Positions 40,414-51,800 of a DNA stretch of 64,000 nucleotides are shown piece by piece. This DNA is from Lates calcarifer (lineage: Eukaryota > Chordata > Actinopteri > Centropomidae). The DNA is taken from positions 1,618,015 to 1,682,014 of the forward strand of contig NC_066855.1 of NCBI RefSeq assembly GCF_001640805.2, read 5' to 3'. Below the pieces are notes generated by a model. That model had not been told where the DNA came from. It did no database searches and worked only from the letters and a program-made list of their open reading frames with translations. The translations under genes were made by a program, and so were the position numbers. Each line of letters begins with the position of its first letter. Position 1 is the first letter of the stretch.

Positions 40414-42831
40414 CTTTAGAGAGACGAGAGAGGAACAATTAATGCAACTCAAGCCAGATCCATGGAATCCATGATAGTTAGGGACTGAGCTGCTCTAACA
40501 GATTTCTCTCCAGTGATAAGTACTGGGAAAGCCAAGGATGGCTTATCAAACACTGGCTGTCTTTCCCACATGATAACAGCATAGGCTGTCTGTTACAAAT
40601 AGCACTATATTAATTATTTGTGTAGCAAGTAGCGGCACTTTTGAAATTTGGACAGTCTGCGTTCGTTTTTGCTCCAAGGTACATGTAATCCTATGAGCAG
40701 CCTTTAATGCAACTGTAAGGCAGAGTTTGCCACATTGTTAATCACATTGATAAGACAAAATGGACCCGTCTTAAGCCCTGCCATGAGGCAAATTGGAACG
40801 GGTTTTGTCTCAGCATGAACAGACGGCAAGAGTGTAATGGAAAATAGAAAACCTACAGCAGCAGAGAGAGGACTGATAACTGAATGCTTGAAGCAGAGAA
40901 TCAAAGTTATGCTCTGTACTCACACACTCTTACATAGCAACTGTTTAGATTTAAGATTCAGTTCTTTATTGCAGCATCAACGTAATTTGTTGGGAATTAT
41001 CTTAGAGAGCTCACTTAAACACGATCAGAAAAGACAATAGTAGAACCACGCACTCATAAGGCACATAATACTTCTACAAGTATAAAACAGATCAAAAAAA
41101 TCCAGCCTATAAAATAATCATAAAAACATAAAACAAATGGATAAAATAAACTCAAACACAAAAGAACACCAGTTAAATCACTTGAGCCTTCAGGGGAATT
41201 AGCAGCAATATCAAGCAACCCACTAGATAAAGTGCTAAGTGTATTAAAAACATCTGCCTTATTGCAGAATTATTTAAACCTGCCTAGTGGCCTGTAGTGC
41301 TAATTTTAGAGCGTTAAAGAGGCGGACAGCTTCAGGATATGTGCTATTCTGGAACCTGGATGTTCTCCTCTTAATGCTTCTCAAGGCTTGTGTCCATACA
41401 GTGTTTTCTTTCTGAGCGCCAACGTCTTTTTTCAGTTGTTCCCAAAGAACCCATATGGCCACCTACAGAGAAAGCACTACAGTGTCTGCGTTTTCCGAGC
41501 ATGTTGCTGTGGCTGCTCCGAACGCTTCTAGTTGAAAATATCTGAACTTAATAAACAAATAGTAATAAAAAGCAGTGGGATGATGCTAGTGTATCATACA
41601 ATGGCAGTGGAGATTTGTTGTCAAGATATTGTTGTCAGAAAAACAAAGTCCACTTGCAGTGCTTTTTGATTAAGTGCTGGGGTGAAGTACTCCCTGGTGC
41701 CTTTCCAGGGCTTTTCTGTCAGACAATAATGCTATGTAGACATAAATTAAAAGTGTTGTTAGCTAGGTGAGAGGGGTCCTTTGTAATCTTCCCCTTACAT
41801 ATTTCTGCTAGTATTGGCAGATAGCATCCAATAATTATGGATGCAGTATGCATCACTTTGTCCAACTGTCTCCTGTCCACATGTTGAATTTCAGTGCTGT
41901 TGATGGGTGTTGAAGGGTAGGTGGTCCCCAGAGCTCCTGCCAAAGTCCACTACTAATTCCTTTCAGTATTTCAGGGTAGTATTTGATACTAGGTTCACTA
42001 CCTAGGGTGACATGATTTCTTTTATATTTACTTTAATTCAAAGCCCTGCCATAGCCCTCTGCTGTCCTTGAAGTTAAGCTAGCTGTCTTTGTACTCTCTT
42101 TCAGCTTCAGTTTATCTGCCAAGATGACAGTATTGTTGGCAAACCTTTGACCAAACAGAAGCATGGTCAGCTGTGAGAGAGAATGCCACAAGCCTGTGAG
42201 CTACAGGATACAGGACCCCTCCCTCAGGAGTTAGCACACTCTCCATGAGGAGTATGACTGAACTGTCTGTGGTAGTTTGTACAGCAGAGCCACCCCTAAC
42301 TTGCAGCCTTTATGTCAGGTTTAACCTGATGGATATGTCTGGCTCTATCTGCAGCTGAGTTACAGACTGAGTAAGACTTGAAGGACAGAGTCCAGTCCTC
42401 TTTCTAAACCAACAAACATTGGTATAGAGCCACAAAGTCCACAGAGAAAAGAGACTGGGGTGGTTGGATGGTTCAACATAAGGTTAAACTATTACACACT
42501 AGTCACTGAGACCTTGTGTCGGCAGTCAGTATTTTGTTTCTGTTTTTTTTTAAAACCATGAGCATGATCATTCTCCAGTCTTAATCAAGTAGTTATTTTT
42601 ACCCAAACTGTGATCTTTCACTAACCCTAACCAATTTGTTTCTGTGCATAAACCTAATCAAATATTTTTGTAAAGGAGGTTTTGGAAGGCGCTGACACAT
42701 GATGTTGTCAACACTTGTTGTTTTGGATGGCATGGACAGATAACGAGCACAAATCTAGAAAAGCACCATCAGAAAGTGTGTAGAACAGAACCACTTGTCT
42801 CCCATAGAATACATTCTTGTGATGCACTGAC
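40414..42831 (-). other. uts2r: uts2r coding-region intron (third intracellular loop)
   Basis: The intron is GT-AG, with donor AAG/GTCAGT at 42831 and an acceptor at 40414 behind a CT-rich tract. It is phase 0 and splits the third intracellular loop between K238 and V239. If retained, the frame runs 20 further codons to a stop, giving a 258-residue five-helix product. A decayed LINE reverse transcriptase occupies about 41274-42235 in the same orientation as the gene. The rest shows no genes. Confidence 0.9.
41274..42235 (-). pseudogene. Broken LINE reverse transcriptase C-terminal region (L2/CR1/Rex1 group)
   Basis: The minus strand shows, in the usual order but in shifting frames, the C-terminal landmarks of a non-LTR reverse transcriptase. 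At about 42210-42235 there is a decayed form of the block before the catalytic motif. At about 42100-42143 FANNTVILAD stands where FADDTTV is expected, so both catalytic aspartates are lost. At about 41940-41980 there is ELVVDFG, then RRQLDKVMHTASIIIGC with KDPSH, and near 41310-41380 RSIKRRTSRF with YPEAVRLFN. This order and wording is typical of fish L2/CR1-like elements. It is 5'-truncated and dead, and lies inside the uts2r intron. Confidence 0.75.
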
Positions 42832-43545
42832 CTTTTGGTTAGGAAGTTTCTTCGTCTGTTTGAAGTTCTCTGTCTGTGAAACCCAATAAGTGCGTGCAAG
42901 CTGGGTGTAAAGATAGCCAATAATCAGTCCCGGAGCGACAATGCTAGTGCAAAACAGGAAGGAGATGTAAATCTTGTAGGAGAGTGGGGACAAGGTGGGC
43001 TGACACATGGCCTTGTTGCCCACTGTCATTAGCTGAATGCTCACAATCATTGGTAGGGTTAGGATGAGAGAAGCTACCCAGACCAGCAGCGCGATGGCCT
43101 TCCGGTAACTTTTAGACCGCTTGACTGTGTCAAGTGGCTTGAGCACTGCGAAGTAGCGTTCCGTACTCATGATTGTCAGAGTGAAGATGCTGGCATGCAT
43201 GGTCAGGAAGTCCATGCTGATCAGAATTCGACACCCTGTGTTCCCAAAGTACCATCCCTTCAGGAAGTGTGTGCAGACAACAAAGGGGATGGTTAGAAGA
43301 TACAGCAGATCTGCCAAAGCTAAGTTTATGATGTAGATGTACATTGAAGCTGCAGTCCTCATGGAGTGGCACATGACCACCAAGGTGTAGATGTTCCCAG
43401 AGACTCCGACGAGGCACATTATGGAGAGGATGGTGCCGATGGTAAAGGTGGCAGCTGTGTCCTCATGTGAGTTCAGAGGGGGGTCAGTGGCATTGGCGCC
43501 CCTTTCCATGAGGACTGCAACAGGCTCCATGGACATTGTGGTCAT
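42832..43545 (-). CDS. uts2r: Urotensin II receptor, first coding exon (residues 1-238, N-terminus to third intracellular loop)
   Basis: This exon encodes the N-terminus and helices 1-5 of a class A GPCR for the vasoactive peptides urotensin II and URP. Such receptors sit in the plasma membrane and typically signal through Gq and calcium. Visible features are an N-glycosylation site at N18, TM1 at about 33-58 with GN at 50-51, TM2 with LALAD (D79), C105 and C181 as the conserved disulfide pair, D112 in TM3 (a ligand-contact position in this family), ERY at 129-131, and TM4 and TM5 at about 148-170 and 192-216. The stretch from [12 protein letters not shown] through ERY and LKPLDTV is characteristic of UTS2R. 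The start is the first ATG after an acceptor (AG at 43549-43548). Two more in-frame ATGs (codons 4 and 6) follow closely. The exon ends in phase 0 at AAG, followed by GTCAGT. Teleosts have several uts2r paralogues, and I cannot say which one this is. Confidence 0.93.
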
Positions 43546-43547
43546 GT

Positions 43548-44735
43548 CTGTATGGGTGAGAGGAGATATACAAGGAATGAGGGTGAAAAATCACATTTGG
43601 CAATCAGCTGTGGTCCTCCAACCTGGACTGGTCCTTCAACTATTATTTAATTGCAGTGGATCTTACGTGAATGGAAACTACTGTGTACTAGGCTGTTTGA
43701 TTTATTGCATTTATAAACAGAAAGAGACTTTAGGGAAAATCTTAATGAGCTTTCTTTCAATTCAGGCTCCTTTATTTGCTATTTGCATCATCTTCAGCTT
43801 TCAGTTGAAATACCTTGCATTTTTGCAGAGGTGGAACTTACTTATATTGAGGAAAATGAAATCTCCTCATTTTAGTCATAGCTTAGAAAGCAGCTCTGAA
43901 AGTATCTTCCAGCTCATGCCAGTTCAATAATTTTTTAAATTTTATTTAGAGTAATATAAAACACCATGAAGTACAGCATGTTCTTGAAAGACTAACCACA
44001 TCGTTTTCCCTAATTGGTCATGAAATGAGATGTTGGACAAATTTTGAAACGGTGAGTATCTGTGTCTGACCTCAGGTTTTTAAATGGCATATGACACATC
44101 TGTTTGGACTGAACATGAACAGGAGTGCCACAGCCTGATTCAAAGATAGATTTGCAAAGCATTTAAAATGCAAAACAACATACGAGAGAAACACTCTTAG
44201 GGTTGCATTTTGATCAGGAAACTGTAAGATTAGGGAATCTCACAGTGAGACGATAGCTGATGGAAATGAGAGTAATAGTTATTGGGTGATTTTCTATCTG
44301 AGCATTATTTACGTCAGCAGATTTTTGAAGGCGGATGACGAAATGCATCTCCAGTCTCTGAGAGTATTCAGACAAACTGATGCAAGTTTTTGTTATACAC
44401 GCACAGGGCGTATGTTTAAAAAAAAGAGAGTTGATGCAACAGTTGAAGGAAGACAGAAAACTTTTTAGCCAGTCACAATTTGGACGAATTAATACCAAGC
44501 TGTCAAACTCTCAGACAGGGATCACTGAGAAAGTATTCTTCCAGGGGCAGAGATGAAGTCAGAAGAGGTTAATACGCCATTTCAGCCTTCACTGATAGAC
44601 CTGTCTGGTACGCTTTGATAACTGCCCCTAGCCTATGCATGTGAATATACTATTATAGACTAGAGATCTATCTACAACAGATCTATCTGATCATGCAAGT
44701 GAATTAGAATATACAAACATACACAGTAGTCTTAC
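43548..44735 (-). other. uts2r: Probable uts2r intron in the 5' UTR
   Basis: A clear acceptor (pyrimidine tract then ACAG, AG at 43549-43548) sits two bases upstream of the receptor ATG, so the mRNA must have an upstream leader exon. The best donor on this strand is CAG/GTAAGAC at 44735. The pairing is inferred. Another GTAAGT exists near 44831 and could be an alternative donor. No gene is seen inside. Confidence 0.55.
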
Positions 44736-44900
44736 CTGAACTGCCTCCCTGGACAGAAGGGTTCAACACTCAGCTGCAGTTCCATCAGCCATGCTTTGTC
44801 TCACTTTGCTCCTCCAAACTTCGCACTTACTGCAAATATTTCACACTCCATAAAAGTCCCAACAGATTCTACAGAGTATCTGAGAGGTGAAACACGCAGG
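44736..44900 (-). other. uts2r: Probable 5' UTR leader exon of uts2r (transcription start not resolved)
   Basis: The minus-strand sequence ends in TTCAG at a consensus GTAAG donor and is spliced, by inference, to the receptor start exon. The upstream limit is arbitrary because I cannot place the transcription start and no convincing TATA box is evident. The segment holds two ATGs (44792 and 44785) that would act as upstream ORFs if transcribed. Confidence 0.45.
44763..44792 (-). promoter_or_regulatory. Candidate upstream ORF in the uts2r leader (nine codons plus stop)
   Basis: A short frame reads M-A-D-G-T-A-A-E-C-stop. A second ATG at 44785, in another frame, stays open to the donor. After the inferred splice it runs past the receptor ATG, overlapping it out of frame, and ends about 60 nt into the coding exon. 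Overlapping uORFs usually lower main-frame translation. This holds only if transcription starts upstream of 44792. Confidence 0.35.
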
Positions 44901-45284
44901 TGGAACAAAAGGGAAAAAAAAAATCTATATCCAGCAGCCTCCAGAGGGGAAAATAACCTAAATGAGTCATCCACTATAACAAAAATCCCTCCATTGTTGA
45001 GTAGTCTCTCAACAGTAAATAAACCTATCCAGAGTGTCTAGATTCAAGAGAAAGGTACAGCAGCCTTAAAAGTTCTCTTCCATTCCCTCTACCCTTTGTG
45101 CACCTTGGTAGCATCCAGACACTGGATGTCAGCCGTGAATCGGCAGCTGAGAAATTTAATTCAGAAGATAAAATATTTAAAAAAAACAAAAAACAAAAAA
45201 CAAGAGAGCATCAATGAAATGATGATGAGAAGTGTAGGATCACGTTAAGCTACAGCTGGTTACGGAGAATCCCCCCTTTGACTG
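44901..45284. other. Presumed uts2r promoter-proximal region
   Basis: No ORF of note. An A-rich stretch (45178-45205) is present. I see no CpG-dense block or clear TATA element, so the promoter call rests only on position. Confidence 0.25.
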
Positions 45285-45390
45285 AGTGAGAGTAAGAGAG
45301 AGAGAGTGCCAGAGGTAGAGAGGGGAGAGCAAAAGAGAGAGAGGGGGGAGAGAGGAAGAGAGAGAGAGAGAGAGAGAGACAGGAGCGCGC
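45285..45390. repeat. GA-rich low-complexity tract upstream of uts2r
   Basis: Imperfect GA repeat ending in a pure (GA) run near 45358-45379. Open frames across it on both strands are low-complexity Ser-Leu or Arg-Glu artefacts. It lies about 0.6 kb upstream of the likely leader exon and could form part of a GA-box promoter, but that is speculation. Confidence 0.8.
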
Positions 45391-48300
45391 TGCTAGTGAG
45401 GCACTCTTGCTCCGAAGCCCAAAGTGGGAGGGAGAAGACGGAGAGTACGGGTAAGAGAGAGGTATGCAGGAAATGTGTTCTGTTCTCTCTCCCTCCCTCT
45501 CTCTCTCTAACCCCTGTGCCATCTATTTCCATGCAATGGGGGCGTGTGCCACAAACTGATATGCAGCACTGTGACTTGAGACACATTACACACTGACAGA
45601 ACAACCCCACTGACACAAACACACATGCAGTATAAATCAGTAGCTAAACAGACAGCTAACTCTGCCCATTTGTAACAGCGTGGGATATCCAGTATCCATT
45701 ATTTTAAATGGATAGTGCCAGGGTCAGTGTCACCTACCACTGCGGCAATCCTCCTAAGCACAGTCATCAAACATCATCTGTGGCTGGGGGGGGGGAGGAG
45801 GAGGGAGCTGATCCAAGCCAAACAATGTCTTTGGCTTTCTGTTGCAGCTCAAACAGGCTACACAGGAACAATGTATTAATAAAGTTGTATTCTAAAGAAG
45901 AGCCTTTCCAGCTTGTGCTTTTAAATGAAAGAAAACCAAAACAAAATGCATCAACATGAAAAAAATGTATTTATGTGACTGTACAATTACTCTGATGCCA
46001 TATATTTTTGTTTTTAAGGTGGGTTCAGACTGAGAGTGAAGTGAATGAGGGGATTTTTTTGGTATATAAAGCTAAGACTGGTAGCTGTGATAGCAAACGT
46101 GATGGGCTTACAAAGATGTTGTGGTGCAGTTTATGTGTTGCATTGAGCCCCTTCATTTCACTGTCTCCTGGTTGGTGTCATTAGGATTACAGATGTTTAT
46201 TACGTGTATGAATTAATCTTTTAAACTGAAAATACTGAATCATCATGGTCATGGACCAAATCAGAACTGGTCACTGATGTATGTGCTGAAGTGCATTTGA
46301 ACAGTGACAAATGGACTGAACTGATTGAAATTATTCAAATAAGCAGAAGTTATTGGTCATTTCTACCGCTCTAGGTGTTGATTAAGTGCATGGCTGTCTT
46401 TCACAGCATCTTTTCTGAAGTGAGAAATCTTCAAATTCTTCTCAGAAGGAAGTTCAAGCTAGTCTCCGTTTTGTGTGAAAATAACAGATGGTTTTATTTT
46501 TACCATCTCAACCTGCTCGATTTTGTTCTTTGTTTGATGTCTGTTTTAAAAAATCAACACCACAACAGATGCAAAGTGGAGAAAAAAAATCCAATACAAA
46601 CAATCCTATTTTTTTTTTTTTGTTAGCATGGAAGGCTAACATGAACACACTGCCCACTGGGAAGCTTACTGATATTGCCATTTTAGGTAACAGTTAAGCA
46701 GCAACATTGTTGTCATTGTTGTCAGTCTGAAAGCAACCACAAAGAAACTGCAGCAGATAGATCTCAGTATTTGTAGATAAAAATTGACTCCTTTAGTGTG
46801 AGAATAACTGATGCCCTAATTAAAAAAACAATCAACAAACTTGAATCAGCAAATTCACAAATGCCTTAATTTATTACTACCAGCAGAGAGGTGATGTGAA
46901 CAGTCATTCCCAGTAGGAAGCTTGCTAGTACAGTCAATGCAGTGTGACCGCAGGTTTACCTCCCTTTCTGTCTGTCATTTGCCGCTTATCTAATCAGAGC
47001 AGGCCTCCAGGTAGACAGATTTTACGCAGAAACTGTCTCTCAGACAAGCCTTTTATGCTCCTGTATTTACAGCTGTAGCCTTTTCACCTCACAGGTCAGA
47101 GTGCCATTTATATTAGAAAGCAAGTCAATACATTTAGCCACTCAACAAGCCGATAAACTGTTACAGTCTTCAAACAGTGCCCATGTAGTATTCATGAAAC
47201 TACAGCAAAGAAGGCTTGAAATGATAAATGTTTGCCGGGAAAGACACTCAGGATCCACGAGTGAGACACAAATCTTTCTGACAGCGTGCATTTGCTTTTA
47301 TGACTGAATTGAATGTCAAAGTATTCCTATCAGAGTCGAGCAGGTGTAACTGGATGTAAACATGTCAGTTGAAAAGCAAGCAGACCTCTTCTCTGCATTC
47401 TTTACAAACGATTGAAAATAAATTACCGGCTGTTACGTAATACCCTGTTCTCCGGGCGTGTGTGTGCGTTTGAGTGTGTTGTGTGTCCAAGGATTTATGT
47501 GGAATGTGTTCGGGGTTTATAAGGGCTGTCTGTGGGATCTTATCACAGCAGGGGTCACACTGCCTCTGCATGGTTTCTGTGTGTGTGTGTGTTCGGAGGT
47601 CATTCTCATAAAATTAGAGGTGATCTGTAAAGGGATTAAGGGAGCATTGATGAGCAGCTATTACAGACCGATCAGGACTGGATATCGGCTGCTTACACAG
47701 TAAATGATGCAGTGTGACCGCCTGTCATTGAGTTCGACAGTCATAATAGACTTTGTAGAATGGCACCCACCTCCACCTCATTAGCCACTGTGCACACACA
47801 CACACACAGACACACACACTCAGGGGAGAGGAAAATGGACATACAGGTGGAAGAAAAACAGGGAGAGAGAGTAAAAACACACTCTCACACACACCCATAC
47901 ACATAGAAGCAGAAAAGTGACATTTCTGTTGCATATGTGTGTTTGTTCAAATGTGTTAGTGTGTTTATTCTGCCAGGCCTGTTGCTATGAGGCAGTTGCA
48001 TCAATTAGCTTCTCAGAAAATCACACACTTTATCATATTAGCCTTAAGCCTGTGATAAATAGCAATTTAACTGAAAGCATAAATGCATCTTCAAAGTACA
48101 CTCACTTACATTCATGTTAGCCTGTGAGTGTGTGTTTGGTTTGTGTGTGCGTAATGACAGGTGTGCGCTCTTCTGTGTGCCATTTGATGTTGCAAGAGCG
48201 CACAACATGCATAATGTATCCTCGCTCCAAAATGACGAACAGCAGCACAGCAGTGACTGCTGTCTGCTCTTCATTTGTTCTGTGGATGAAAGGATGAAGT

Positions 48301-48510
48301 TTGTCAATGTAGCAGACAGAGGAAGAGGAGAGGAAATGATACTGACAATGGAGGAATACAAATAAGGCAGAGTTCAAAATGAATGTGCATCAAAGAAACC
48401 ACAGCAGAAAAAATCCCCCCAAGAAAGCAAGGACAAAAACATCAAGAGCAGTCACAAAAATGGAATGCACTTTTGTTATCTACCTGTGGTGGAAGAGTTC
48501 ATGTTATTGA
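45391..48510. other. No gene recognised
   Basis: The region between the uts2r upstream tract and the Ly6-like candidate. It holds CA/GT-rich stretches near 47.46, 47.58 and 47.8 kb and no supported exon. Confidence 0.45.
47792..47820 (+). repeat. (CA)n microsatellite
   Basis: A CA run interrupted once by CAGACA. ORFs across it are low complexity. Confidence 0.85.
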
Positions 48511-48809
48511 TCAATACAAGTGGTAATGTTGCAGTGTAAAGCACTCAATTACAAGAAAACACACACTTATTATCAGAAAAATGTACTTACAGTTTAACCT
48601 GTTTTTTAGTTGACTCCTGAGGTTACTGTTGCAGCAAGTACATTTAATTCTTCCCCCAAAGACAGTGCTAAGCTGGGAGGTAGATTTGGTGTAGTGGCCA
48701 CAGCTGGAACTGCAGGTCATGTGACTCTGAAGGGCTCTCCCCCCATACTCACAGTTATGATTGCAGTGCTGGCAAATACTAAATGAACTCGTCTCTTTGA
48801 CTGGTATTT
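48511..48809 (-). CDS. Candidate exon with a Ly6/uPAR-like three-finger cysteine pattern (partial gene or pseudogene)
   Basis: An acceptor (AG at 48811-48810) opens a phase-1 frame with eight cysteines: ICQHCNHNC, then MTCSSSCGHY, then GGRIKCTCCNSNL. The final CxCC-NSNL block resembles the CC-xxxx-L-CN end of Ly6/uPAR domains, but the hallmark CN is replaced (NSNLRS). The frame either splices at a good GTAAGT donor (exon 48591-48809, 219 nt, phase 1-1) or reads on through a hydrophobic run (YIFLIISVCFLVI) to a stop at 48511. That could act as a membrane or GPI tail. Codon choice looks coding-like. No signal-peptide exon was found upstream. The missing CN and isolation leave a pseudogene or chance ORF possible. 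Confidence 0.33.
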
Positions 48810-51800
48810 CTGTGAGTTTGATATGAATTCAGTTTACAGTGGTACCTGCTTTTAGCTTGTTAGCCTGTGGATATTAATCTGGGAGGCTAGTGTAGCACAC
48901 TGTTTTACTTTCATTTGACACCACCATATCATATTAGTGTGCAATACACTCTTGTGGCGTGAGAGTTGTGAAACACCAAATACTTGAAAACTTGAAATAA
49001 TCGATAGATTCAGAGATCTGCACCCTGCATGATATTGCATTATCACTAATGTATAATATGCAAGCAATATTTTAATTTAATGTCACTGCTGGTGGAGGAG
49101 GAGATAATTCCAGCTGCTTTAGATAAATTAAATGTTCAGCAGAAAAAGATTATTTTCCTCCAAAATGTGGTGGAGTGTTAAGTCTATTACTGTAGCATGC
49201 AATGGAAATACTCAAGCAAAGTACGAGTATGTCAAAATGGTGCAGTGCAACAATTGTGTAATGTCAGCTTGATGGAGAGTGTGTCAAACCCCAGGACCTG
49301 CTTTTATTGATACTGTTATTATTAGCAGTACCAGCTACACCTATCTTATTACTTGACTTAAACTGTCTGTTTATACTCTATCCAGAGTGTGAACTTCATG
49401 ACATGTTTGTAGGTGGAAAGTCTGACTCCACTTAAGGCCGATTTCTCTTTGTGGGTGGGTTATTACATCCAAATGAGGCCTTCTTTCAGTGTGAATAAAG
49501 CCAACTGCTTCATTACTGGATCTGACTTATTGACCACATCAAAGCTGCTCTCAGCACAAAAAGAAAAGGAAGAGAGCACCAGAGAAAAATGAGAGCTGTA
49601 GTTATGTAAGCGTTAGTTTGCCAGTAAAGACAGCCATCACTGTTCGTCCATTCATTACACTGACAGACAATCACAGTCAGTCCTCCTACATGGATCAGTC
49701 TCAATAGCTACACGTCTTCACACACACGCACACACACATACATGTCTAAAAGCTCTGCTGTCAGCTCACTGAATGACTCTAAATCATTCTTCCAGGTTGA
49801 GAAGGGATTTGAGTCCAGCACAGCAGATTGTTTTGTTCTCCGGTGGGGTTTGAACGCACATCTGCAGCCCATTGCAATGCAATTCATTACTCCTCCGTCG
49901 AAAGTAGAACAGCAGGAGGCTCCACTGAAATGAGAAGTCAGGGAAAGTCATAATGTAGGTGCAAGTAGATTCCTCTGTGCCATACCTGCATCACCTCTTA
50001 ATGCCAGGATGAGTTCAGAGATGGATCTATATTTCTCATACGACTTTGAAATCTTCAGACAATCTGCTGTCTGGGCCCAATCCTGCCACTTTTAAGAGAT
50101 CAAAAATAAGACATGGAGGCAGCAACAGGAGATACAAAGCAGCAATTATCAGGCTGAAAGTGGACTCAGCGATGTGACTTCAAAATATCTAATATTTATG
50201 GTCCTGATAATTAGCAAGGCATTTAATCTGTCACTGTTACTTTTAAAAACGCTGTTTGTCCTGAGAAAGAACAAATGCCACAGGGATGAGATAAAGATTG
50301 ATTTATTTTCTTTATATTAGAATGAGCCACTGCTCTGCCGTGTTTCAAGATATAAAGATTGTTCCTGTTAAAATAAAAAAGCGGAAGTAAGGTCCAAACT
50401 TGTGCCTCTGTCTCCACTTGAGCAATTTTCCGTTTTGTCTTGTCCATAATGGATGGCTTTATACTCCACCTTCCAGCGTTGCAGTTCAGAACAGTTTTTC
50501 CCTTGGAAATTGTCGGACAACTTATCACACTAACTAGGTCATTTCATTTCTTAACCCAGTGTTTTGTGCGGGTCTGGCACAGACAAACTGGCCAGGGAAA
50601 GGGGGACTCAGTGCAGAGGATGGATCTGATGTTAAGATGTTAAGGGGCCAGTGTACTGCATCCAAATCATGCCATGATTGGCCTGCTGTGCACCGCAGAG
50701 ATGAAAAAGGAGCTGTGGTTTGAACTTTTCTCTCAGCTCTTTGTTACACATGACACCATTTGTGACACTTTGCATATGTATAACAAATGCAAATTGGAAT
50801 ACAATGAATGTTCTAAAAATGTGCACAGTTATCATCCATATTAAATACTTTTGATGTGCAGTGCAGTTGAATGAGTCAACAGGATCTGAATCATGAACTA
50901 GGTCCGGCATAGCATAAAGAGATACACACATGACTGGATGAAAGATAAGTCTGGATCAGGAAAAGGAATGACAAAGCAGAGGATAGGTTAAACAGGTTTG
51001 ATGGGAGATATGTTCTTGGTCTTTAACAGGGATTTTTATGTTTTCTCTGCCACCAAATGTGGTTTATTGCTGGGAGTGTGTAGTAGTGATGGTTGCTTGC
51101 CGAGTGCTTCAGCCAATGTTCAGTGTCACCACCAGAAAACCTCGGCCAGACCTCTGTGGTAAACTGAAGTTATCTTATGTTTCTACTTAGGATTTTATGG
51201 TGATCAGTTGGAGTCATATGTTTTAGTCTCTTGTTTGAAGATATCACCACCTGTGAGTAGTTGAAAGCACGACTCTGTCACCCAGCTCTGTCACTTGTGG
51301 CGCACAGACCTGTTGAGAAAACTTTCCTTCTGAGAGTTGGGGTGAGGTGCTGTGAGGTAACAGAGTAAGAGCAAAGAAGATGAAGCAGCGGGGAAGCTGG
51401 CAGGGATCCATTGTTCTGGGCCCACCGACTTTCACCACTAATGGACACAACCACAGTATGGAATCCACTTGATGAGTTAAACTGGACCACAGGGTGGCTG
51501 CATGTGTCTCTGTCATTGATTTCTGTCTGATGTCAAGCTGAGATTACATTATGTACAGCCCTGATCTCTCTGGCTGTGCCTGTGTGTGTGCAGACAGATG
51601 TGACCACAGATTTAGTCTAAAGCAGTGAGGTTTCAGTGATTTCACTGGTGATGGCCACAATTTGATTGGAATAATTGACAAACAGTGGTGTAAGACAAGC
51701 CTCCCAGCCTGTGTGTGTTTGTGCATGTTATGGTAATGTGTATCCATGATGTAAGGTTGCCATCCAGTCAAACTAATTATAGTGTGAAATAAAATGCCAA

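Noticed and set aside
43391..43930. 179-codon plus-strand ORF
   Set aside because: It is mostly antisense to the uts2r coding exon. The frame is a shadow of receptor codons, with a chance extension beyond.
45250..45622. Overlapping Ser/Leu-rich and Arg/Glu-rich ORFs
   Set aside because: They arise from translating the GA-rich repeat on both strands.
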